Assembly (NCBI GenBank): GCA_035623515.1
Contig: DASPTH010000016.1
Span: 1 to 11,926, forward strand
Direction: 5' to 3'
DNA from: DASPTH01 sp035623515
GTDB taxonomy: Bacteria > Actinomycetota > Acidimicrobiia > IMCC26256 > DASPTH01
Length of the DNA: 11,926 bases
Made by a program: the position numbers and the translations under genes. The notes below the pieces were generated by a model. The model had not been told where the DNA came from. It was given only the letters and a program-made list of their open reading frames with translations, and searched no databases. Every line of letters begins with the position of its first letter. Positions within the stretch are counted from its first letter, which is position 1. Shown piece by piece: positions 7,186 through 11,926 of this stretch.

Positions 7186-7845
7186 CTACGACTCGAGCGG
7201 CAACACGCAGAACGCGATGGCGCAGTAGTGCAACAGCGCGGCCGCGATCACGAGCAGGTGGAACAGCTCGTGGTAGCCGAACACCGCGGGCCACGGGTCG
7301 GGACGTCGCGACGCGTGCACGATCGCGCCCACGGTGTAGAGCAGGCCGCCGCCGGCGACGAGCGCGACCCCGGCGAGCCCCGTGGCGTTCCACAGGCCGC
7401 CGACGGCGAACACCCCGATCCAGCCGAGGACGAGGTACACCGCGGTCACGTATCCGCGTGGTGCCTTCGTGGGCAGCCACTCGTAGACGATGCCAGCCGA
7501 TGCGATCGCCCAGACCAGCGCGAGCATCACCACGCGGCCCGGGCCGCGGTCGGTGACCAGCAGGATCGGTGTGGCGGTCCCGGCGATGAAGAGGAAGATC
7601 GCGGTGTGGTCGAGCTTCAGCAACGAGCGCGCGCTGTGGTGGGACCAGTTCGGGCGGTGGTACAGGGCGCTGGCGCCGAACATGCCCACCAGCGTGACGG
7701 CGTAGATCGCCGCGCCCACCGTGGCCAGCCCCGACCGTGCCGACGCCACGAGCGCGATCGCGAGTGCGATCGCCACGAAGAACGCGTACAGGTGCGACAC
7801 GCCGCGCAGGCGCGGCCTGACGGCAACCGGCGCGGGCGTCGTCAC
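7186..7845 (-). CDS. Hemolysin III / PAQR family membrane protein
   Basis: A 219-residue polytopic membrane protein with about seven hydrophobic helices (roughly 17-35, 42-60, 82-98, 105-122, 132-149, 155-175, 195-213). It carries the family metal-site pattern: SALYH with His63 after the second helix, LKLDH with Asp79/His80 before the third, and FGYHELFHLL with His192 and His196 at the last helix. Together these resemble the Zn-binding hydrolase-like site of PAQR receptors and bacterial hemolysin III proteins; the substrate in bacteria is not settled. The GTG at 7845 starts MTTPAPV and overlaps the TGA of the upstream small membrane protein (GTGA). The longer reading frame upstream is an arginine-rich shadow and lacks family similarity. 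The stop is 9 bp from the alpha/beta hydrolase start. Confidence 0.92.
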   Translation of the reverse strand: MTTPAPVAVRPRLRGVSHLYAFFVAIALAIALVASARSGLATVGAAIYAVTLVGMFGASALYHRPNWSHHSARSLLKLDHTAIFLFIAGTATPILLVTDRGPGRVVMLALVWAIASAGIVYEWLPTKAPRGYVTAVYLVLGWIGVFAVGGLWNATGLAGVALVAGGGLLYTVGAIVHASRRPDPWPAVFGYHELFHLLVIAAALLHYCAIAFCVLPLES

Positions 7846-8093
7846 GCGCCCGGCTCCGGGTGCTCGCGCGCGGCGAGGCCGCGCGCTTCGGCTCTCCTCG
7901 TGGACGGCGCGGCCACCGCGCCGATCACCACCGCGAGCGCGGCGATCGCGAGCAATGGCGCACCCAGGATCAGGCCCAGCACGACGAGCGCGAGGAAGGC
8001 GACGGCCGTGTCGACGGCGAAGTGGACGAGGAGCGACCGCGGTGGCCGGGGCGGGAGTGGAGGAGGGAGCGGAGGCGTTGGTTCGCTCGTCAA
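7842..8093 (-). CDS. Small two-helix membrane protein, unknown function
   Basis: An 83-residue protein I do not recognise. It starts with a Thr/Pro-rich cytoplasm-type segment (TSEPTPPLPPPLPP, 2-15), has two hydrophobic helices (about 20-42 and 44-65) joined by a very short turn, and ends in a charged tail rich in Arg and Glu (about 66-83). The TTG at 8093 is proposed because TTGA overlaps the TGA stop of the cupredoxin gene. At the other end its own TGA overlaps the GTG of the PAQR gene. These two 4-nt overlaps are the best evidence that it is real, because its length and composition alone could be chance in such GC-rich DNA. It may assist the PAQR protein or the lipoprotein at the membrane; that is inference. 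Confidence 0.68.
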   Translation of the reverse strand: MTSEPTPPLPPPLPPRPPRSLLVHFAVDTAVAFLALVVLGLILGAPLLAIAALAVVIGAVAAPSTRRAEARGLAAREHPEPGA

Positions 8094-8470
8094 GTGACGG
8101 TGATGGTACCAACCATCCCGGCGGCCCGATGACCGGGGATCGAGCAGTAGAAGGTGTACTTCCCGGCCTTGGCGAGCGTGAAGCCGCCGGTGGCCGTCTT
8201 TCCCGGGTCGACCGAGACGACGAGGCCCTTGTTCTGGATCGTGAAGTTGTGGAGCGAGTCCTCGGAGTGCAGCTTGATCGCGATGTTCTCGCCCGCCTTC
8301 ACCGTGAGGTTGTTCGGCTTGAAGTCGTAGTTCTGGGCGTCGACGGTGATCTGGCGCGCACCGGGCTTCACGGGCGCGTTGCTGCTCCCGCCGCCCCCGC
8401 CCCCGCCCCCGCCGCCGCACGCTGCGAGCGCGAGCACCAGACCCAACGCGAACGTCACCGACCTGCGCAT
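8090..8470 (-). CDS. Cupredoxin-domain lipoprotein (type I copper site)
   Basis: A 126-residue predicted lipoprotein. The signal peptide MRRSVTFALGLVLALAAC ends in a lipobox (LAAC) with Cys18 as the lipidated residue. Ten glycines and a short Ser/Asn/Pro linker follow, then a cupredoxin fold (about 38-126). The blue-copper ligands are all present: His74 (SLHNFTI), Cys109, His114 and Met119 (FYCSIPGHRAAGM). It should be tethered outside the cytoplasmic membrane and act in electron transfer or copper handling. The ATG at 8470 is preferred because TACCCT lies 8 bases upstream, as at other starts here; the adjoining GTG at 8473 would add one residue. It lies 21 bp after the aldehyde dehydrogenase stop and overlaps the next gene by TTGA. 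Confidence 0.9.
   Translation of the reverse strand: MRRSVTFALGLVLALAACGGGGGGGGGGSSNAPVKPGARQITVDAQNYDFKPNNLTVKAGENIAIKLHSEDSLHNFTIQNKGLVVSVDPGKTATGGFTLAKAGKYTFYCSIPGHRAAGMVGTITVT
8387..8416 (-). repeat. Glycine-codon tract (ten Gly) after the lipobox
   Basis: Ten consecutive GGC/GGG codons, partly arranged as a GGGGGC hexamer repeat, directly follow the lipidated Cys of the cupredoxin. It forms a flexible tether. The hexamer pattern could vary in copy number by slippage while keeping the frame. Confidence 0.85.
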
Positions 8471-8478
8471 CACGAGGG

Positions 8479-8484
8479 AGGGTA
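8479..8484 (-). promoter_or_regulatory. Putative internal -10 element TACCCT for the cupredoxin gene
   Basis: On the minus strand TACCCT lies 8 bases before the ATG at 8470, within the 21-bp gap after the aldehyde dehydrogenase stop. The same hexamer at the same spacing precedes three other genes in the window. It would allow the cupredoxin and following genes to be expressed apart from ppx and the dehydrogenase. No -35 is evident. Confidence 0.5.
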
Positions 8485-8491
8485 TCGACCG

Positions 8492-9904
8492 CTAGCCGAG
8501 GATCACGAGTCGTTGCTCGGTCATCTCGTGGACGGCGTACCGCGGGCCCTCTCGCGTGTTGCCGCTGTCGCGCTTGCCGCCGTAGGGCATCTGGTCGGCT
8601 CGGTACGTGGGGACCTCGTTCACGAGGACGCCCCCGAAGTCGAGCTCGCGCGCGGCCCGCAGGGCGATGGACAGCTCCTTGGTGAAGATGGCGGCCTGCA
8701 GCCCGTAGCGGGTGTCGTTGGCGAGCCGGAACGCGTCGTCGATGTCGTCGAACGTCTGCACGCCCACCACCGGCCCGAACACCTCTTGGGAGCACACCCT
8801 CATGTCCGGCTCCACGTTCGTGAGCACCGTGGGTGCGAGCACACCCTCGCGGACGATGCCCCCCGTCGCGACCTTGGCGCCTGCGGCGACCGCCTCGTCG
8901 ATCCACGACGCCACACGGTCGCGGTCGCCGGAGGAGATCAAGGACGACACGTCGGTCGCATCGTCGAGGGGATCACCGACGACGAGCGCCTCGACGAGCG
9001 GCACGAGCTCACCGAGGAACGGCTCGGCCACCGACTCGTGCACGTACACGCGCTGCGTCGAGATGCACGACTGTCCCGCATGGCTGAAGCCCGCCACCGA
9101 GATCTTCTTCGCCGCCGTCGCGAAGTCGCCGTCGGCGGTGAGGATGACCGGCGCGTTGTTGCCGAGCTCGAGGCCCACCATCTTGCGTGCCGCGCGAGCA
9201 CGGATCGACCAGCCGACCTCCGGTGAGCCGGTGAAGGTGATCATGGCGACGTCGTCGTGGTCGACGAGCGGGTCGCCCACCTTCGCCCCACTGCCGGTCA
9301 CGACGTTCAGGTAGCCGGGTGGCAGCCCGCACTCGCGCAAGAGCAGCTCGGCGAGCCCGATCGCGGACAAGGGCGTTTGCGACGCCGGCTTGAGGACGAC
9401 CGGGCAGCCGGCGGCGATCGCAGGTGCGACCTTGTGCGCAACGAGGTTGAGGGGGAAGTTGAAAGGGCTGATCGCGCCCACCACCCCGATGGGGACGCGC
9501 AGCGTGAACGCGAGCTTGCCCTCGCCGACGTCGGCGGCCTCCATCGCGACCACCTCGCCGGCGAGCGAGCGGGCCTCGACCGCCGCGAACGTGAACGTCG
9601 ACACCGCGCGGCGCGCTTCGATGCGCGCGGTCTTGAGCGGCTTCGCGGCTTCGTCGGCGATCGTGCGCGCGAATTCCTCCTGCCGCTCGTCGAGGAGGCG
9701 CGCGGCCCGGTCGAGGATCTCGGCCCGCTGCCACAGCGGTATCGGCGTGTGGCGCAGCGCGGTGGCGGCCGCCTCGACGGCACGGTCGACCTGCGCCGTG
9801 TCACACGCGGGCACCCGGCCCACTTCATGGCCGTCGTAGGGCGATCGGACCACCAGCTCGTCGCCGGTCGTCACCCAGTCCTCGCCGATCGGCACTGCTC
9901 GCAT
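8492..9904 (-). CDS. Aldehyde dehydrogenase family protein (lactaldehyde/GapN-like subgroup)
   Basis: A complete 470-residue NAD(P)-dependent aldehyde dehydrogenase of usual length. PFNFP gives Asn149, VLKPASQTP gives Lys172, TFTGSPEVG (223-231) binds the cofactor, GLELGNN gives general base Glu246, HAGQSC gives catalytic nucleophile Cys280, and EVFGP gives Glu374. The ending MPYGGKRDSGNTREGPRYAVHEMTEQ and the HAGQSCIS wording resemble lactaldehyde and non-phosphorylating glyceraldehyde-3-phosphate dehydrogenases; the substrate remains open. The ATG at 9904 is preceded by AGGAG with a 6-base spacer, the clearest Shine-Dalgarno in the window, which rejects the longer frame upstream. The stop of ppx is 11 bp upstream, so it is probably translated from the ppx transcript. 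It differs in class from the dehydrogenase at the left edge. Confidence 0.94.
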   Translation of the reverse strand: MRAVPIGEDWVTTGDELVVRSPYDGHEVGRVPACDTAQVDRAVEAAATALRHTPIPLWQRAEILDRAARLLDERQEEFARTIADEAAKPLKTARIEARRAVSTFTFAAVEARSLAGEVVAMEAADVGEGKLAFTLRVPIGVVGAISPFNFPLNLVAHKVAPAIAAGCPVVLKPASQTPLSAIGLAELLLRECGLPPGYLNVVTGSGAKVGDPLVDHDDVAMITFTGSPEVGWSIRARAARKMVGLELGNNAPVILTADGDFATAAKKISVAGFSHAGQSCISTQRVYVHESVAEPFLGELVPLVEALVVGDPLDDATDVSSLISSGDRDRVASWIDEAVAAGAKVATGGIVREGVLAPTVLTNVEPDMRVCSQEVFGPVVGVQTFDDIDDAFRLANDTRYGLQAAIFTKELSIALRAARELDFGGVLVNEVPTYRADQMPYGGKRDSGNTREGPRYAVHEMTEQRLVILG

Positions 9905-9910
9905 CACGAT

Positions 9911-9915
9911 CTCCT
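9911..9915 (-). promoter_or_regulatory. Shine-Dalgarno AGGAG of the second aldehyde dehydrogenase
   Basis: AGGAG on the minus strand, 6 bases before the ATG at 9904 and immediately after the TGA of ppx (complement of 9916-9918). It decides the start of the dehydrogenase and contrasts with the leaderless or overlapping starts of most other genes here. Confidence 0.8.
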
Positions 9916-11532
9916 TCACCTGGGGCTGGGCACCTCGGGCTTGGTCACCTCGGGCTTGGTCACCTGGGGCTCGTCGCGGTCCGGCGTCGCGGCCGTCGAG
10001 TGGAGCGCCGGGTGCACGGTGAACTCCACCTCGCGATCGGTCACTTTCTCCAACAGGGCGCGCTTGCGTCGAGCGCCCCAGATCTCGAGCTCGGCGTCGG
10101 CGCGTGTCCAGAGGCGCACGAGCACGAGGGAGGGGGTCACCATCGTGTCGAGGCCGTCGACGTTCTGCTCGCGGCTGCGGTCGAGCCCGTCCGCGACGCG
10201 CAGGATCGCGGTGAGCACTCGAACCCGCGCGATCGCCGCGGCGTCGAGCAGTGGGAACTCGTCGGAGGCTCGCGGCTCGCCGCTGCGGTGCCATCGGGCA
10301 ATGGCCGCCAGCAGCTCGACCTCGCCGGGCGCGAAGCCCCGGAGCTGTCCGTTGCGGATGAGATACGCGGAGTGCCGGTGGTGGCCCACGCTCGACACGT
10401 GCTCACCGATGTCGTGGAGGAGCGCGGCGTGCTCCAGGAGCTCGCGGTCGCCGGCGCCGAGCCCGTGGACTGCCTGCAGCGCGTCGAAGAGCTCGAGCGC
10501 GAGCGTCGCCACCTGGCGGGAGTGCCCCTCGTGCCAGTTGCAGCGCCGCGCGAGTCCCAATACCGAGTCGCGCCGGATGGCGCGCGGATCGTCCGCCGCG
10601 AGCTGCATACCGCGTCCCACGGCGTCGAGCACGATTCCCTCGCGCAGCGCCCACCCCGAGATCGTGAGGGAGTCGAGCTCGAGCTCCTCCATCGTCGTCA
10701 TGAGGAACATCGAGCCGGCGACCACGAGGTCGACACGACGCGCCTCGAGCCCGTCGATGCGCAACCGTTCCGACGCGCTGGAGCCGATGATCTCCTTGTG
10801 CAACGGCTCGAGCTCGGCGCGTGTGATCGTGAGCTGGTTGAGCGACGCCGGCAGCTCCTCGTCGCGTCGCGCGGCCACCATCTGCGCCAGGCACTCGAGC
10901 GTGCCGCTGCTGCCGACCGCGAGCTTCGGGTCGAAGCGGTCGACCTCGCGTCGCGCACCGGACAGTTCGTCGACGATGCGGTCGTGCAACGCGCGCCGAT
11001 CTCGCTTCGAGAGCGGGTCGGAGTGCACGAGCTCGGCGGTGAGCCGGGCGACGCCGAGCGGGAGACTCGTCGCCCACCGCATGCCACGAGCGTCGCCCAC
11101 CATCACCTCCAGGCTCCCCCCACCGAGGTCGAAGCACACTGCCGGCGACGGGTCGAGCACGACGGAGGCGCGCACGGCGCCGAAGATGAGGCGCGCTTCT
11201 TCGTGGCCGCTGATCACGTCGACCGCGACCCCGGTCTCGTCCTCGATGCGGTCCACCAGCTCCGCGCCGTTGTCGGCGCGCCGGATCGCGCTCGTCGCCT
11301 TCGCCAGGATCTCGGTGGCGCCGGCCGCTTCCGCCAGCAGACGGAAGCGCCGCACGGTCGCCACGGCCTGGTCCGCGGCGGTGGGCGGGATCGTCCCCCG
11401 CCGGCTCACCACGTCGGCGAGCCGGAGCATCTCCTTCTCGCGGACGAGCGGGTCGAGGTGGCCGTCGGCGTCGACTTCGGCGACGAGCAGGTGGAAGGAG
11501 TTCGACCCGAGATCCATCGCCGCGACGCGCAC
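9916..11532 (-). CDS. Ppx/GppA family phosphatase with C-terminal HD domain
   Basis: A 538-residue exopolyphosphatase / guanosine pentaphosphate phosphohydrolase-type protein that should release phosphate from polyphosphate or pppGpp in the cytoplasm. The ASKHA fold (about 1-305) shows the phosphate-1 loop MDLGSNSFHLL (6-16), ATSAIRRADNG (79-89), SGHEEARLIF with Glu111/Glu112, the phosphate-2 loop FDLGGGSLEV (134-143), VGSSGT (206-211) and ALREGI (295-300). A C-terminal HD-type domain (about 320-460) has His337, His368, the HD pair His373/Asp374, His385/His387 and Asp448. The overall length matches the long enterobacterial PPX/GppA form. The last 20 residues are a low-complexity VTKPE-repeat tail. 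The GTG at 11532 follows TACCCT by 8 bases with no Shine-Dalgarno. It is first in the seven-gene minus-strand run. Polyphosphate versus pppGpp preference cannot be read. Confidence 0.93.
   Translation of the reverse strand: MRVAAMDLGSNSFHLLVAEVDADGHLDPLVREKEMLRLADVVSRRGTIPPTAADQAVATVRRFRLLAEAAGATEILAKATSAIRRADNGAELVDRIEDETGVAVDVISGHEEARLIFGAVRASVVLDPSPAVCFDLGGGSLEVMVGDARGMRWATSLPLGVARLTAELVHSDPLSKRDRRALHDRIVDELSGARREVDRFDPKLAVGSSGTLECLAQMVAARRDEELPASLNQLTITRAELEPLHKEIIGSSASERLRIDGLEARRVDLVVAGSMFLMTTMEELELDSLTISGWALREGIVLDAVGRGMQLAADDPRAIRRDSVLGLARRCNWHEGHSRQVATLALELFDALQAVHGLGAGDRELLEHAALLHDIGEHVSSVGHHRHSAYLIRNGQLRGFAPGEVELLAAIARWHRSGEPRASDEFPLLDAAAIARVRVLTAILRVADGLDRSREQNVDGLDTMVTPSLVLVRLWTRADAELEIWGARRKRALLEKVTDREVEFTVHPALHSTAATPDRDEPQVTKPEVTKPEVPSPR
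9917..9975 (-). repeat. Degenerate 15-bp tandem repeat at the 3' end of ppx
   Basis: Two perfect units, CACCTCGGGCTTGGT (9931-9945 and 9946-9960), are flanked by diverged copies: a 14-base unit (9917-9930) on the stop-codon side and CACCTGGGGCTCGTC (9961-9975) on the other. They encode the VTKPE-VTKPE tail. The unit one base short changes the frame of its GTGA so that TGA becomes the stop codon. Confidence 0.85.
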
Positions 11533-11540
11533 GAACCAGC

Positions 11541-11560
11541 AGGGTAACGGTCGGTACGGT
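11541..11560. promoter_or_regulatory. Second back-to-back leaderless promoter pair (ppx / apbE)
   Basis: In the 35-bp gap between the divergent ppx and apbE starts, TACCCT on the minus strand (complement of 11541-11546) ends 8 bases before the GTG at 11532. TACGGT on the plus strand (11555-11560) ends 7 bases before the ATG at 11568. The geometry repeats the pair near 4178-4197, although here the two hexamers are not an exact inverted repeat. No Shine-Dalgarno and no clear -35 is visible for either gene. Confidence 0.58.
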
Positions 11561-11567
11561 GACCCGG

Positions 11568-11926
11568 ATGGAGCCGGCCGAGGTGCACTTCCGGGCGATG
11601 GGAACCGACGTCACCGTGCTGACGCTCGGTGCGCCGCCGGACGCGGGTGCGGACCCGGCCACCGCCATCGAGCGGCTCGAGGCTCGGTGGAGCCGCTTCC
11701 GCCCCACGAGCGAGCTGTGCGTGCTCAACGCCGCTGCACCCGCGCCTCTCGTGGTGTCGCCGGAGACCTTCTCGCTGGTGGAGCTCGCGGTGCGGTCGTG
11801 GGAGATGACCGGTGGACGCTACGACCCGACGGTGCTGCCCGCGGTCGTCGCCGCGGGCTACGACCGCGACTTCGGCGACGTGGCCGCGCGCGGCGCCGGT
11901 CCCGCCGCCACCACGGGGCCCGCACC
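11568..11926 (+). CDS. apbE: FAD:protein FMN transferase (ApbE family), partial, C terminus beyond window
   Basis: The first 119 residues of an ApbE-type enzyme, which uses FAD to attach FMN covalently to Thr/Ser of target flavoproteins. Visible family signatures are FRAMGTDVTV (8-17), LEARWSRFRPTSELCVLNA (37-55), matching the conserved helix and SxLN stretch, and TGGRYDPTVLP (81-91), the flavin/substrate loop. There is no signal peptide or lipobox before FRAMGT, so this copy should act in the cytoplasm, unlike many lipoprotein ApbEs. Its target is not in the window; no FMN-binding-domain protein is seen. The ATG at 11568 is supported by the TACGGT 7 bases upstream and by the family start. 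It is divergent from ppx. The C-terminal two thirds, with the Mg-binding region, are missing because of the window edge. Confidence 0.92.
   Translation, partial: MEPAEVHFRAMGTDVTVLTLGAPPDAGADPATAIERLEARWSRFRPTSELCVLNAAAPAPLVVSPETFSLVELAVRSWEMTGGRYDPTVLPAVVAAGYDRDFGDVAARGAGPAATTGPA

Noticed and set aside
7183..7188. TAGCCT 6 bases before the alpha/beta hydrolase ATG as a separate promoter
   Set aside because: Its first three bases are the stop codon of the PAQR gene and the genes are 9 bp apart in the same direction, so coincidence is at least as likely. Not listed as a feature.
6205..8097. Plus-strand open frame of 630 codons opposite the methyltransferase, hydrolase and PAQR genes
   Set aside because: It is Arg/Asp/Val-rich shadow sequence antisense to three recognisable genes, with no family motif; long chance frames are expected at this GC content.
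7721..9226. Plus-strand open frame of 501 codons opposite the cupredoxin and aldehyde dehydrogenase genes
   Set aside because: It is antisense to genes with complete catalytic motifs and has low-complexity, RGDV-rich composition.
9905..10294. Upstream extension of the second aldehyde dehydrogenase
   Set aside because: It overlaps ppx in another frame. The AGGAG and normal ALDH length support the ATG at 9904.
10000..11547. Plus-strand open frame of 515 codons opposite ppx
   Set aside because: It is a mirror of the ppx coding sequence with His/Val/Glu/Arg-rich shadow composition and no motif.

Overview
This 11.9 kb window is a dense, GC-rich bacterial chromosome segment carrying 13 protein genes. 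Two are cut by the window edges: an aldehyde dehydrogenase at the left and an ApbE-type flavin transferase at the right. GTG and TTG starts are frequent. Several genes have a TAnnnT hexamer only 7-8 bases before the start codon, which indicates leaderless transcripts. Together with a tripeptidyl-aminopeptidase-like secreted hydrolase and a 6PGDH/DUF1932-like oxidoreductase, this points to Actinomycetota, possibly Acidimicrobiia. That assignment is inference; no rRNA or tRNA is present. I see no mobile element, CRISPR array, integrase or phage gene.

Layout from the left. (1) On the minus strand, a HAD hydrolase (794-1498) overlaps a downstream class-3-like aldehyde dehydrogenase (<1-797) by GTGA. 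(2) On the plus strand lies a membrane-anchored GGDEF-EAL protein (1584-3326) with a degenerate cyclase domain and an intact phosphodiesterase motif set. (3) Convergent to it is an NAD(P)-dependent oxidoreductase (3331-4170, minus). A 16-bp perfect palindrome spans both stop codons. (4) Divergent from the oxidoreductase is an exported serine hydrolase of the tripeptidyl aminopeptidase type (4204-5664, plus). A small hairpin follows it.

(5) A seven-gene minus-strand run extends from 11532 down to 5714: Ppx/GppA phosphatase with an HD domain, a second aldehyde dehydrogenase, a cupredoxin lipoprotein, a small two-helix membrane protein, a hemolysin III/PAQR membrane protein, an alpha/beta hydrolase and a class I methyltransferase. 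Gaps are at most about 21 bp, and three junctions are 4-nt start/stop overlaps, so the genes are probably largely cotranscribed. (6) apbE starts at 11568, divergent from ppx.

The genes look like ordinary housekeeping and accessory metabolism: c-di-GMP turnover, polyphosphate or (p)ppGpp metabolism, aldehyde oxidation, flavinylation and peptide hydrolysis. I found no convincing new defence or mobile system. The most distinctive signals are the repeated TACCCT promoters at gene starts, including two back-to-back leaderless divergent pairs; the translationally linked cupredoxin / two-helix protein / PAQR trio; and a decayed 15-bp repeat that sets the C terminus of the Ppx protein. Intergenic space is small everywhere (under 90 bp), so no stretch of 300 bases lacks a gene.
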